Source of the DNA: CAIKMD01 sp963729935
Lineage (GTDB): Bacteria > Pseudomonadota > Alphaproteobacteria > ATCC43930 > CGMCC-115725
DNA: 64,000 nt
NCBI GenBank assembly: GCA_963729935.1
Contig: CAVSPW010000010.1
Span: forward strand, 248,001-312,000
Direction: 5' to 3'
Below are positions 42,236 to 51,244 of this stretch, piece after piece. Each line of letters begins with the position of its first letter. Positions within the stretch are counted from its first letter, which is position 1. A model generated the notes under the pieces. That model saw nothing but the letters and a program-made list of their open reading frames with translations. It was not told the DNA's origin and did no database searches. The position numbers and the translations under genes were made by a program.

Positions 42236-44872
42236 TCAGCGGTAAAGTAGGCCGCGGCGCGCGAAGAATTTCTCGATCTCGACGACGACGAAGACGATGC
42301 TCGAGACGAGCAGGCACACCCCCAACTCCGGCAGGGTGAGCGCGGCGGTCTTGAAGACCGGATTGAGGAAGGGGACGTAGATCGTCATCAGCTGCAGCGC
42401 GACGGTGAGAAGCACCGCGCCGAACAGCGGCAGATTCGAGAACGGCCCTTGCTGGAACAGCGAGGCGCGTTCCGAGCGGATGGCGAGCACATGGCCCATT
42501 TGCGACAAGGTCAACACCGTGAACACCATCGTCTGCCAATGAGCGGATGCCAGATGGATCGCATAGGCTTGGGTGAGCAGCGACACCCCCGCCATGGTCA
42601 GCCCGACCCAGAGGATGTGCTGCCACAGGCCATGGGCGAAGATGCTTTCGCCGGGCGGGCGCGGCGGGCGCTCCATCACGCCCTTCTCCGGCGGCTCCGC
42701 GGCCAGCGCCAGGCCCGGCAGCCCGTCGGTGACGAGGTTGATCCACAGAATGTGAATCGGCAGCAAGGGGATCGGCAGCCCGAAAAAAGGCGCCAGCAGA
42801 ATGGTCCAGATCTCGGCCGAGTTGCAGGTGAGCGCGTAGCGGATGAATTTGCGGATATTGTCGAAGATCCGCCTTCCTTCCTCGACCGCGGCGACGATCG
42901 TCGCGAAATTGTCGTCGAGCAGGACGAGGCTCGCCGCCTCGCGCGCCACGTCGGTTCCCGCCTTGCCCATGGCGACGCCGATATCGGCGCGCGCGAGCGC
43001 CGGCGCGTCGTTCACCCCGTCGCCCGTCATCGCGACGAACTGGCCGCGGCCTTGAAACGCCGAGACGATCCGGATCTTCTGCGCGGGATCGACGCGGGCG
43101 AAGATCTTGGCATGATCGAGCCGCCCTGCGAGTTCGGCGTCCGAGAGCTCACGCAGATCGCGGCCGATCACCACCGTATCGCCCGCGCCGAGGATTCCGA
43201 GCGCCGCGCCGATGGCGCGCGCGGTCACGGGATGATCGCCCGTGATCATCACCGGCGTGATGCCGGCGGATTTGCAGCTCGCGACCGCCGCTTTCGCCTC
43301 GGGGCGCGGCGGGTCCAGCAGCCCGACGAGACCGAGCAGTGTCATGTCCCGCTCGATATTTCCGGGATCGCTCTCGCCGGGCAATTCCTCCCAGCGGCGG
43401 CAGGCGACGGCGAGAACGCGCAGCCCCTCGCCCGCCATCGCCTCGGTCACCGAGAGCAGCCTCTCCCGGTCGGGCTCAACCTCGCCCGCCTCCGTCATGA
43501 CCCGGGCGCAGCGGCCGAGCACGGTTTCGGGCGCGCCCTTGGTGTAGGCGATGAAGCCCGCGCCGTCGCGGTGAAAGGTCGTCATGCGCTTGCGATCGGA
43601 ATCGAAGGCCAGCTCCGTCGACCGCGGCAGCCTTCGTTCGAGATCGCGCTTCTCGAAGCCCGCCTCGGCGGCGGCGCGCCACAACGCGGCCTCGGTGGGG
43701 TCGCCCACGACCGCGTCGCCATCGCCCCGCGCGGCATCGTTGCACAACGCCATCGCCTCGAGCAGCCGCCTGGCCGGCATGCGGGCGGCATCCAGCGCGG
43801 ACGGCGCGCGACGCGCGCCCGCGACATAGACCTCGACCGCGTGCATCTCGTTGAGGGTCAGCGTGCCCGTCTTGTCGGTGCAGATGCAGCTGACCGAGCC
43901 CAGGCTCTCGACCGACGGGAGCCGCCGCACCAGCGCGTTGCGCCGCGCCATGTTCCGGGCGCCCACGGCCAGCATCACGGTGACGATCGCGGGCAGCGCT
44001 TCGGGAATGGCGGCGACGGCGAGGCTCAAGCCCGTCAGCAGCATGAGCAGCACCGGCTCGCCGCGCCACACGCCTGCGGCGAAGACAACGGCACAGATCG
44101 CTAGCACCGCCAGCGCCAATTGCCGGCCGAAGACGGCGAGGCGCTTCTGCAGCGGCGTCTTGGCCGGCGGCGTCGCCTCGATCATGCCGGCGATCTTGCC
44201 GAGCTCGCTCGCCATGCCGGTGGCGACCGCGACGCCGCGGCCGCGCCCATAGGTGACGAGCGTTCCCTTGAAGGCCATGTTGGTCCGGTCGGCGAGAGCA
44301 AGCGCCGGATCCGCCAAGATCTGGCTGCGCTTCTCGACCGGCACGGCCTCGCCGGTCAGCGCCGCCTCAGTCACCTTGAGTTGCGGGGCCTCGACCAGGC
44401 GAAGATCGGCCGGCACGACATTGCCGGCCTCCAGGAGCACGATGTCGCCGCATACGATCTCCGCCGCCACGATCACGTGCCGCCGCCCGCCGCGCAGCAC
44501 CGTCGCCTTCTGCGCCGCGAGCCGCTTCAGCGCGGCCATGGCGCGCTCGGCGCGAAAATCCTGCACGAAGCCGACCGCGCCGTTCAGCAGCACGATCGCG
44601 ACGATGACGAGCGCATCCTCGAGATCGCCGACCGTTCCGGAGACAATCGCCGCGGCGATCAGCACCAGGATCATGAAATCGGTGAATTGCGAGAGCGCCA
44701 TGCCGAGGAGGCTGCGCCGCGCGCGCTCGCGGATCTCGTTCGGCCCGTCTCGCGCGAGGCGGCGCGACACTTCCTCGGGCGTTAACCCGCGATCGAGATC
44801 GGAATCGAGCCGTCGAGCGGCCTCGGCGGCGCTCAGCCCGTGCCAGATCGGAATCTCGGCTGCCGGAATCAT
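42236..44872 (-). CDS. P-type cation ATPase, Ca2+ (PacL/IIA) type
   Basis: 878 residues. N-terminal cation-ATPase domain (WHGLSAAEAARRL), TGEA at 173-176, the ion-site helix PEALP at 290-294, phosphorylation motif D333 in ICTDKTGTLTLNEM, and the hinge MTGDGVNDAPALARADIGVAMG. INLVTDGLPGLALAAEPPE is the M6 sequence of Ca2+/Mn2+ pumps. The ATG at 44872 overlaps the stop of the cation antiporter (ATGA), and the universal stress protein gene is upstream. The operon reads as a stress-linked Ca2+ or other divalent cation homeostasis unit. Confidence 0.93.
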   Translation of the reverse strand: MIPAAEIPIWHGLSAAEAARRLDSDLDRGLTPEEVSRRLARDGPNEIRERARRSLLGMALSQFTDFMILVLIAAAIVSGTVGDLEDALVIVAIVLLNGAVGFVQDFRAERAMAALKRLAAQKATVLRGGRRHVIVAAEIVCGDIVLLEAGNVVPADLRLVEAPQLKVTEAALTGEAVPVEKRSQILADPALALADRTNMAFKGTLVTYGRGRGVAVATGMASELGKIAGMIEATPPAKTPLQKRLAVFGRQLALAVLAICAVVFAAGVWRGEPVLLMLLTGLSLAVAAIPEALPAIVTVMLAVGARNMARRNALVRRLPSVESLGSVSCICTDKTGTLTLNEMHAVEVYVAGARRAPSALDAARMPARRLLEAMALCNDAARGDGDAVVGDPTEAALWRAAAEAGFEKRDLERRLPRSTELAFDSDRKRMTTFHRDGAGFIAYTKGAPETVLGRCARVMTEAGEVEPDRERLLSVTEAMAGEGLRVLAVACRRWEELPGESDPGNIERDMTLLGLVGLLDPPRPEAKAAVASCKSAGITPVMITGDHPVTARAIGAALGILGAGDTVVIGRDLRELSDAELAGRLDHAKIFARVDPAQKIRIVSAFQGRGQFVAMTGDGVNDAPALARADIGVAMGKAGTDVAREAASLVLLDDNFATIVAAVEEGRRIFDNIRKFIRYALTCNSAEIWTILLAPFFGLPIPLLPIHILWINLVTDGLPGLALAAEPPEKGVMERPPRPPGESIFAHGLWQHILWVGLTMAGVSLLTQAYAIHLASAHWQTMVFTVLTLSQMGHVLAIRSERASLFQQGPFSNLPLFGAVLLTVALQLMTIYVPFLNPVFKTAALTLPELGVCLLVSSIVFVVVEIEKFFARRGLLYR

Positions 44873-45885
44873 TCGCCGTGGATATAGAGGACGTAGGAGT
44901 TGAGCAGATACATGACGAAGAGACCGAGGCTGACCCATCCGACCGCCTTGAGCAAGCGTATCTGCGGCCGGTAGACCAGACCGATAACGGCGATGCCCGT
45001 CATGACGACCGCGGACATCGCCGAGACGGCGTGGATCGGCGACACGCGCGCGAGAATCGGTCCCTTCACATAAAGAAGATCGTCGACGGCGATAATCGCC
45101 ATGTCGAAAAGGTTGCTGCCCAGAAGATTGGCGACGGCCATGTCGAGCGCGCCGATGCGGAAGGCGGAGATCGTCACCACGAGTTCCGGCAGCGAGGTCA
45201 CCGCGGCGACGAAGAGCGTTCCGACGAAGGTCGTCCGCCAGCCCATCGTGTCGGCAAGATCGGCGGCGACGAAAGGCAGCCAGGCGCCCGCGCCGACGAT
45301 CACCACCGCCCCGGCGGCATAGCGCAGCAGCGCGCCGCGCAAGGTCAGCTTCGGATAACGCTCCGCCATCTCCTCGGCGAACTCCTCGCGATGCGCGCGC
45401 TCGTAGGAGAAGACCGACCGCATGGCCAGAACGTAGAGAACGAGGATGACCGGCGTATAGCCGCCGACATGCCCCATCGCGAAGCCGATGCCCCGGCCAT
45501 AGAAAAGCAGGTTCATGCCCGCGAAGCCGATCAGCACGACGCCGAAGCCCGCGGACAAGACGTGCCCGAGCCGCGCACGGCGATAGACGCTCTCGCCGCG
45601 CTGGAGGAAATCGAGCGCCACCAGGATGAGCAAGTTGAAGACGCAGCTGCCGAAGGCGTCGCCGACGGCGATGTCCGGCGTGTCGGCGATCGTCACCGCA
45701 CTGACGCCGATCACCAGCTCGGGCAGCGAGGTCACCGAAGCGAGCAAGACGAGGCCGATCCAGCTGCCGGAGAGTCCGGTCTTCTCGGCGATGACGTCGC
45801 TGCTGCGGCAGAGTTCGGGTCCGGCCAGGCCGATCAGGACGACGCAGGCTCCGAACTGCGACCATACCGAGATCAGCGCGCTCAC
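44869..45885 (-). CDS. Na+/Ca2+ antiporter (CaCA, YrbG-like)
   Basis: 338 residues, two inverted five-helix halves. Each carries an alpha-repeat: GDAFGSCVFNLLILVALDFL in the first half and VANLLGSNLFDMAIIAVDD in the second, and each is preceded by a TSLPELV motif containing the ion-coordinating Glu. It exchanges Na+ or H+ for Ca2+. Starts at GTG, 109 bp after the universal stress protein stop, and overlaps the P-type ATPase start by 4 bp. Confidence 0.92.
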   Translation of the reverse strand: MSALISVWSQFGACVVLIGLAGPELCRSSDVIAEKTGLSGSWIGLVLLASVTSLPELVIGVSAVTIADTPDIAVGDAFGSCVFNLLILVALDFLQRGESVYRRARLGHVLSAGFGVVLIGFAGMNLLFYGRGIGFAMGHVGGYTPVILVLYVLAMRSVFSYERAHREEFAEEMAERYPKLTLRGALLRYAAGAVVIVGAGAWLPFVAADLADTMGWRTTFVGTLFVAAVTSLPELVVTISAFRIGALDMAVANLLGSNLFDMAIIAVDDLLYVKGPILARVSPIHAVSAMSAVVMTGIAVIGLVYRPQIRLLKAVGWVSLGLFVMYLLNSYVLYIHGE

Positions 45886-45994
45886 GGCGCAGGAAATCCC
45901 GGCGCGCGCCGGGACGCCCTGCCGATGAGCATTGCCGCGGGTCGGCGCGCGAAGCGGCCTGTCCGGAGCCGGGTCATGCCGCCACGTTCGTCCG

Positions 45995-46828
45995 TCAATG
46001 CTGAAGGAAGAGAGCCGGCCGGCACTCGTTCAAAAGATGGCGGGTGCAGGAACCGAAGATAACCTCGCGCAATCCGCGGTGACCATAGGCGCCCATCACG
46101 ACCATGTCGGCCGCGAAGTCTTTCACCCGGCTGAGGATCATCTCCGACGGATCGGCATCGGACGCGATTCCAAAGGCGGCGACCTTCCGGCCGTGACAAC
46201 GCAGCAAAGCGGCGGCCTGATCGGCCCGTGCTTCGGCGATCTCGATCGCCGGATTGATGCTCAACACCTGCATCTCCCCGCCTCGCGCGAGCCCCAAGAG
46301 CGCGGCCATGTGCAAAGCCCGCGACGCGGCCGGGCTGCCATCGAAGGCGACGAGCGCCCGGTCCCCGATCGTGGCCCTCTCGCCGACCGCCAGAACGGCC
46401 CGCGGCGTGTCGCGCATCAGGGATTTGAGCAGACCGGACACGCCTTCGCCTGAATCGGCGTGAAAGCTCGTGCCGCGCCCGATCACGATGAGGTCGTGCC
46501 GGCTTGCCTCGGTCATCAGCAACTCGCGCGGATCGCCTTCGACCTCCGTCGTCCTCGCCGCGATTTTCTCCGCCGCGGCGGCCGCTTTGAAATCTTCCAG
46601 CGCCGTCTGCACGCGCTTGTGAGCGCTCTTGCGTTGCTCGATCTCGCTGGCGGCCTTGAAAGCGGCGCCGCCGAGCGGCACGGGTTCCGGCCCGGTGATC
46701 CATGGCAGGTCGACGATGCCGAGCGCGCAGATCTCGGCCCGGAAATGCGCCGCCAGATTAAGCGCGGACAATTGCGCGGCGGCATTCGCGGGAAACCCGT
46801 CGGTCGCGAAGAGTATCGATCGGATCAT
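45995..46828 (-). CDS. Universal stress protein, tandem UspA domains
   Basis: 277 residues from ATG 46828. Two UspA folds in tandem: IRSILFATDGFPANAAAQLS, where the second half's nucleotide-binding pattern is better kept (IGDRALVAFDGSPAASRAL, then MVVMGAYGHRGLREVIFGS and TRHLL), fitting ATP-binding G-2X-G-9X-G(S/T). An FNR-like box 85 bp upstream suggests induction by oxygen shortage. The downstream genes are a Ca2+ antiporter and a P-type ATPase, likely in the same operon. Confidence 0.92.
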   Translation of the reverse strand: MIRSILFATDGFPANAAAQLSALNLAAHFRAEICALGIVDLPWITGPEPVPLGGAAFKAASEIEQRKSAHKRVQTALEDFKAAAAAEKIAARTTEVEGDPRELLMTEASRHDLIVIGRGTSFHADSGEGVSGLLKSLMRDTPRAVLAVGERATIGDRALVAFDGSPAASRALHMAALLGLARGGEMQVLSINPAIEIAEARADQAAALLRCHGRKVAAFGIASDADPSEMILSRVKDFAADMVVMGAYGHRGLREVIFGSCTRHLLNECRPALFLQH

Positions 46829-46912
46829 TCGCAAGCCCTCGCTCGTCGCGCGGCGACAACCGGTCGCCATCGCCGCTTATGGATTATTTTAGCGGCGCCA
46901 TGCCGCGCGCGC

Positions 46913-46926
46913 TTGATCTAAATCAG
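46913..46926. promoter_or_regulatory. FNR/FixK-like box between usp and a membrane-protein gene
   Basis: TTGAT-CTAA-ATCAG: nine of ten consensus bases. Centre 46919.5 would give a -41.5 promoter with leaders of about 50 nt to the universal stress protein gene or 30 nt to the gene at 46993, so it could serve either side. Confidence 0.75.
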
Positions 46927-46992
46927 CGCGGCGGGCCGCCGGAAATCTTAGATTTTCCAATCATAGCCCCGCGGAGGACCGCCGGTGGCAGG

Positions 46993-47457
46993 ATGGAGGC
47001 GACCGTGACAAGCAAATGGCCTTGCGTGTTGATCATGGGATCGCTGTCGCTCGGCTTGGCGAGCCTGCTCGACGTGCTGGTCGCGGGACCGACGCTCGCG
47101 GGATTGCCCTCCCTCTGGGTGAGCTGGTTCGCGAGTCTTCTGCTGACCGCGCTCGTCGCCTGGAGAGCGTCATCGGCGCGAAGCAGCTGGGCGTTCTTGT
47201 CGGCGATCAATGGCGTCATGAGCTTTGCGGTCGCGATCGCCGATGCGGTCCGGCCCGCCTCGGCTTCGGCGGCTTACCAGCCCGGCAGCGATTGGTATGG
47301 ATCGGTCGATTTCACGCCGCCGATCGCGGCGCGCTTGCGCGAGGCGATTGCCTCGGGCTACTTCGCGATTGCCGTGATCATCGCCGGCATGATCTTCGTG
47401 GCCGTCGCCTATCTCCTGCGGCAGCATTGGACACACCCGCGCCGCCACGCCCATTGA
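46993..47457 (+). CDS. Hypothetical membrane protein, 154 aa
   Basis: From ATG 46993 with GGTGGCAGG upstream. Four hydrophobic segments: CVLIMGSLSLGLASLLDVLV, SLWVSWFASLLLTALVAW, WAFLSAINGVMSFAVAIADA and the final AIAVIIAGMIFVAVAYLL. A short loop containing PGSDWYGSVDFTPP sits between the last two. No family is recognised. The FNR-like box 67 bp upstream suggests co-expression with the low-oxygen genes. Confidence 0.7.
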   Translation: MEATVTSKWPCVLIMGSLSLGLASLLDVLVAGPTLAGLPSLWVSWFASLLLTALVAWRASSARSSWAFLSAINGVMSFAVAIADAVRPASASAAYQPGSDWYGSVDFTPPIAARLREAIASGYFAIAVIIAGMIFVAVAYLLRQHWTHPRRHAH

Positions 47458-47493
47458 GAAGCGGTCGAGCGGCGGGCGCGGCGCCGCGGGCGG

Positions 47494-47943
47494 TCACGCC
47501 GCAAAGGCGGAGCGGTGTCCTTCGACCCAGCGCGCCAGATCGGGCGCCGCCATCGCGCCGGCGGTGCGCGCGATCTCGTGGGCCTTCGCCACCAAGGCGA
47601 TCGTCGGGATGCTGCGAATGTCGAAGCGCGCCGCCACGGCTTGCGCTTCGTCGACATTGATCTTGACCAATCTCACTTGCGGCTCCAGCTGCCGCGCGGC
47701 GCGCTCGAATTCCGGCGCCATCGCGCGGCAGGGCGCGCACCACGGCGCCCAGAAATCGATCAGCAGCGGCAGATCGCTCTTCTGGACATGCCGCTCGAAG
47801 CGCGCGGCGTCGAGCGCGAGCGGATGCCCGTCGAAGAGCGCCTGGTGACAAGCGCCGCATCGTCCGCCCGCCGCCAGCTTCGCGCGCGGCACGCGGTTCA
47901 CCGCGTCGCAAGAGGGACAAACGACCTGAAGGAATTCGCTCAT
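47494..47943 (-). CDS. trxC: Thioredoxin 2 (TrxC), WCAPC active site
   Basis: 149 residues. An N-terminal zinc ribbon has C9-x2-C12 and C29-x2-C32. The thioredoxin fold has active site W68-C69-A-P-C72 (usual WCGPC) and cis-Pro at SIPTIAL. Zinc-bearing TrxC is oxidative-stress linked in many bacteria. It is co-transcribed with DUF302 and sulfide:quinone oxidoreductase genes: its start overlaps the DUF302 stop (4 bp). A role in reducing sulfane sulfur or persulfidated proteins is an inference from this context. Confidence 0.95.
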   Translation of the reverse strand: MSEFLQVVCPSCDAVNRVPRAKLAAGGRCGACHQALFDGHPLALDAARFERHVQKSDLPLLIDFWAPWCAPCRAMAPEFERAARQLEPQVRLVKINVDEAQAVAARFDIRSIPTIALVAKAHEIARTAGAMAAPDLARWVEGHRSAFAA

Positions 47944-48350
47944 GGCCGGGCCGTCTCCTCGCTTGCGACGCGCGCGACGAATTTCTTCAGGCGCTCCCGA
48001 ACCTGCTCGGCCGCCTCCTTCAAGCGCGGGTTGTCGATCGCCGCCATCGAAGCGACGGGATCGATCGCGGCGATTTCGACCTTGCCGTCGGCTGTCTCCT
48101 GGACCACGACATTGCAGGGCAACATGGTTCCCACCTTGTCTTCGATCTCGAGCGCCTCGCGGGCAAGCTGCGGGTTGCAGGCCCCGAGGATGCGATAGTT
48201 GCGAAACGCGATCCCGAGCTTCTTGCGGAAAGTCTCGGTGACGTCGATCTCGGTGATGATGCCGAACCCCTCTTGCTGGAGAGCGGCGGTCACGCGCCGG
48301 ACCGCATCTTCGAAACCCCCTTCGATGGTCTTGCTGAAGTAATACGACAT
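47940..48350 (-). CDS. DUF302-domain protein
   Basis: 136 residues from ATG 48350. The opening SYYFSKTIEGGFEDAVRRV, then LQQEGFGIITEIDVTETFRK, YRILGACNPQLAREAL and the GTMLPCNVVVQETADG segment with a conserved Cys are the core of DUF302. The family is of unknown function; a heme or thiol role has been suggested. It overlaps the SQR gene stop by ATGA and the trxC start by 4 bp, so it is in the middle of a tight three-gene unit. Confidence 0.92.
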   Translation of the reverse strand: MSYYFSKTIEGGFEDAVRRVTAALQQEGFGIITEIDVTETFRKKLGIAFRNYRILGACNPQLAREALEIEDKVGTMLPCNVVVQETADGKVEIAAIDPVASMAAIDNPRLKEAAEQVRERLKKFVARVASEETARP

Positions 48351-49672
48351 CACGCCGCGCCCCGTGTCGGCATGGAAGGCGGCCGCTCGGGACGCAGCCG
48401 GTTGATGCCGAGCCATTTCATGATCAGCCTTTCATAACCCGGCTCGCTGCGGCCTTTGCGGACCTTGCGCAGGAAATATTTCTCGAACGCGACCTTCGCC
48501 CCATGCACCCAATAGCCGTGGCCGGCCCAGTTGACGTTGCGCGGCGGGATCTGCGGCAGCGCGACGAAAGCGACTCCGTCATCGCCGAAATCGGCGAGGC
48601 AGACCGCGTTCCAAGTGGGTTCGCGCCCCGGCTCCTTGCCCGCGATCAGGCTGCCGATATTCTCGGCGACCGCCGCGACCATCAATTCGATCATGTAGCC
48701 GGTCTTGGGCACGCCCACCGGCACCGGCGTCTGCTCATAGGGCGCAATGGCGACGCAGACGCCCACCGCGAAGACGTTCTTATAGGCGGGGTTGCGATGA
48801 TATTTGTCGACCACGACGAAGCCGCGCGGATTGACGAGACCGGGAAGCGCCTTGCCGTCCTCGCCCATCATGCACGGCACGCCGCGGAAGGCGGGAATGA
48901 ACATCGTCATCTTCGTGGGAAAACGGTGCTGGCGTTTGGTCGTTCCGTCCTCGGCGATCTCCGTGACCTCGACGGCATCGCCCGCGACGCGATCGACCTT
49001 CGCGTTCGTCACCCATTTGATGTCGCGGTCGCGCAGCATCGATTCGAGCAATCCCTTGGTGTCGCCGACGCCGCCGAGACCGAGATGACCGATATAGGGC
49101 TCGGAGGTGACGAAGGTCATCGGCACGCGGTCGCGGATCTTGCGCTTGCGCAGATCGGCATTGGCGAGGAGCGCGAACTCGTAGGCCGGGCCGAAGCACG
49201 AGGCGCCTTGAACGGCGCCGACGACCATCGGACCCGGATCCGCGCAGAAGCGCTCCCAGCGCGCCGCGGCCGCGGCGGCGTGATCGGTGCGGCAGATCGA
49301 GATGGTGTTCGCCTCGGGCCCCAGCCCCTCGATCTCGTCGAAAGCGAGCGCGGGCCCGGTCGCGATCACGAGATAATCGTACGGCATGCGGCGGCCGTCC
49401 TTGAGCTCGATCGAATTCTGCTCCGGCATCAGGCGCTTTGCGCCCGCCGCATCGAAGCCGATATCGAATTTCTTGAGAAGGTCCGGCAGGTTGACCCTCA
49501 CATCCTCGGGCTTGCGCCATTTGAGCGCGACCCAGGGATTGGAGGGAACGAACTCGAACCACGGCGAGTCCGAGACCAGCATGATCTCCGCGCCGCGCCC
49601 GACGACGTTGCGCAGCTCGTAAGCCATCGATATCCCGCCGATGCCGGCGCCGAGAATGACGATCTTGGGCAT
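48350..49672 (-). CDS. sqr: Sulfide:quinone oxidoreductase
   Basis: 440 residues. The FAD-binding fold opens KIVILGAGIGGISMAYEL. The three catalytic cysteines of type I-like SQRs are at C127 (TISICRTDH), C159 (QGASCFGPAYEF) and C358 (AVCLADFGDDG). PQIPPRN and a C-terminal amphipathic KVAFEKYFLRKVRKG stretch fit membrane attachment. It oxidises sulfide at the membrane and feeds electrons into quinone. It has an FNR-like box about 140 bp upstream. The DUF302 and trxC genes follow without gaps. Confidence 0.93.
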   Translation of the reverse strand: MPKIVILGAGIGGISMAYELRNVVGRGAEIMLVSDSPWFEFVPSNPWVALKWRKPEDVRVNLPDLLKKFDIGFDAAGAKRLMPEQNSIELKDGRRMPYDYLVIATGPALAFDEIEGLGPEANTISICRTDHAAAAAARWERFCADPGPMVVGAVQGASCFGPAYEFALLANADLRKRKIRDRVPMTFVTSEPYIGHLGLGGVGDTKGLLESMLRDRDIKWVTNAKVDRVAGDAVEVTEIAEDGTTKRQHRFPTKMTMFIPAFRGVPCMMGEDGKALPGLVNPRGFVVVDKYHRNPAYKNVFAVGVCVAIAPYEQTPVPVGVPKTGYMIELMVAAVAENIGSLIAGKEPGREPTWNAVCLADFGDDGVAFVALPQIPPRNVNWAGHGYWVHGAKVAFEKYFLRKVRKGRSEPGYERLIMKWLGINRLRPERPPSMPTRGAA

Positions 49673-49812
49673 GGTTTCCTCCGTCTGTTCGATTTCCCGG
49701 AGAAGGCGGCCCTCCTTTTCCGGTTGGTGACTCTGCGCGCCGCGCGGCTTCGTGAAAGCGGCGGCGGCACGCCCGCGCCCGTCGAGACTCGCGGCTATCG
49801 CGCGCTAAGGCC

Positions 49813-49826
49813 TTGACGTGGATCAA
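49813..49826 (-). promoter_or_regulatory. FNR/FixK-like box ahead of the sqr operon
   Basis: TTGAC-GTGG-ATCAA matches nine of ten consensus bases. It lies 141 bp upstream of the sqr start, placing a -41.5 transcription start near 49778 with about a 105-nt leader. Confidence 0.75.
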
Positions 49827-49931
49827 AGAGCCGATGGGCTGCGCCGTTATCCTCGTCCCATGAGCGATGCCGCGGGCAAACGCCGATCCACAAGCCGGCC
49901 CGGGAGCGGGCTTCGCTTCGGCGCCGCCGCG

Positions 49932-50135
49932 TCACGAGAAGGCGGTTCCCGTCCGGCATCCTAGGCGCTTGAACACTATCGCCGCCGGGCAAAAGCCGGT
50001 AAACGACGCCTGGATAAGATTGAGTCCGACGAAGGCCGTGAACCACAGCCAATAGGGGCTGTGCAACTGGCTCAAGGCCAGGCTCGCGAGGATCATCAAT
50101 CCGGCAAAGGCCATGACGGCACGATCGATCGACAT
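49932..50135 (-). CDS. DUF2892 (YgaP-like inner-membrane) protein
   Basis: 67 residues, two helices: MSIDRAVMAFAGLMILASLA and WLWFTAFVGLNLIQASFTGF, then CPAAIVFKRLG. The FTGFCP motif is the mark of DUF2892, found fused to rhodanese in YgaP and in BigR-regulated sulfide operons. AGGAG lies about 6 nt before ATG. It is divergent from the RND pump across a region with a strong AT-rich palindrome. Confidence 0.93.
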   Translation of the reverse strand: MSIDRAVMAFAGLMILASLALSQLHSPYWLWFTAFVGLNLIQASFTGFCPAAIVFKRLGCRTGTAFS

Positions 50136-50210
50136 CTTGCGCTCCTCTTGCGAATCACCGTCGGCCCGGCGGGCCGCGCTCCAGCCTCATCGCGTCAACG
50201 TTGATATTTA

Positions 50211-50234
50211 ATATATTAGTGTATACTAATATAT
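50211..50234. promoter_or_regulatory. AT-rich palindromic operator, ArsR/BigR-like
   Basis: Exact 9-bp arms ATATATTAG and CTAATATAT flank TGTATA. It sits in the 131-bp divergent gap between the DUF2892 and RND genes, in strikingly AT-rich sequence. A possible TATACT -10 element (50222-50227) with TTGATA (50201-50206) overlaps it, so binding should block transcription. Confidence 0.65.
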
Positions 50235-50266
50235 AAATCAAGACCCCCTTGGAGCGAGCCCGACGC

Positions 50267-51244
50267 GTGACCCGGATCCTTGCCGCCCTCCTCCTGACGA
50301 TCCTCGCCGGCGCTCTCGCCCTGCCGGCCCATGCCGATGAACAGACGGTGACGCTCCGCGAGGTCGCCGACCGCAAAGCCGTCATCGCGACCGTCGAGCC
50401 GGTGCACGAGCTTTTGGCGCGCGCCCGCATCGGCGGGACGATTGCGACGCTCACGGTCAAGGAAGGCGACCGCGTCGCTTCGGGCGACCGCATCGCGTTG
50501 GTCGCCGACCAAAAACTAGTCTTGCAGATGCAGGCTCTCGAATCCCGCATCCAGGCGCTCGAGGCCGACCGCGATCAGGCGCAGACCGATTTCAAGCGGG
50601 CGCAACAGCTGCGCCCCCTGGGCGTGATCTCGCAGGCGCAATTCGACCAGGCCAAGACGCGGCTCGACGTCGCCGGGCGCAATCTCCAGGCGCTGCGCTC
50701 CGACCGGCAGGTCGTCGAGCAGCAATCGGCGGAAGGCGCGGTCCTGGCGCCGGGCGCCGGGCGCGTGCTCAAAGTCCCGGTGACGGAAGGCAGCGTCGTC
50801 CTGCCCGGCGAGACGATCGCGGAGATCGCAGCCGACAATTACATCCTTCGCCTGCAATTGCCCGAGCGGCACGCGCGCTTCATCCGGGCGGGCGACACGA
50901 TCCTCATCGGCGCGCGCGGCCTGCAAGACCGGGAGCCGGAAACCCTGCGCCGCGGCCGCGTCGCGCTGGTCTATCCGCAGATCGATCAGGGCCGCGTCAT
51001 CGCCGATGTCGAAGTGGAGGGGCTCGGGGATTATTTCGTCGGCGAGCGCACCCGGGTCTATGTGAGCACGGGGACGCGCGCCGCGCTGGTCATCCCCGAG
51101 AGCTACGTCTATCGCCGCTTCGGCGTGAGCTATGTGAAGCTCAAGGACGGCACCGAAGTCGTCGTCCAGGTCGGCCTGCCCGTCGAGGGCGGCATCGAGA
51201 TTCTGGCGGGCTTGCGCGAGGGCGACGTGGTGGTGAGCCCGTGA
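50267..51244 (+). CDS. RND efflux adaptor (membrane-fusion protein)
   Basis: About 325 residues. GTG at 50267 starts a clean signal peptide (TRILAALLLTILAGALALPAHA) and has TTGGAG upstream; a TTG at 50249 is the alternative. Lipoyl halves (GGTIATLTVKEGDRVASGDR and LAPGAGRVLKVPVTEG) flank a long Gln/Ala/Arg-rich hairpin (about 95-165). It is shorter than AcrA-type adaptors. It overlaps the RND pump by 4 bp (GTGA). The palindrome lies about 33 bp upstream. Confidence 0.93.
   Translation: MTRILAALLLTILAGALALPAHADEQTVTLREVADRKAVIATVEPVHELLARARIGGTIATLTVKEGDRVASGDRIALVADQKLVLQMQALESRIQALEADRDQAQTDFKRAQQLRPLGVISQAQFDQAKTRLDVAGRNLQALRSDRQVVEQQSAEGAVLAPGAGRVLKVPVTEGSVVLPGETIAEIAADNYILRLQLPERHARFIRAGDTILIGARGLQDREPETLRRGRVALVYPQIDQGRVIADVEVEGLGDYFVGERTRVYVSTGTRAALVIPESYVYRRFGVSYVKLKDGTEVVVQVGLPVEGGIEILAGLREGDVVVSP

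Noticed and set aside
42236..45865. A single 1209-codon frame joining the P-type ATPase to upstream DNA
   Set aside because: The upstream third is an off-frame reading of the cation antiporter; the ATPase starts at 44872 with an ATGA overlap.
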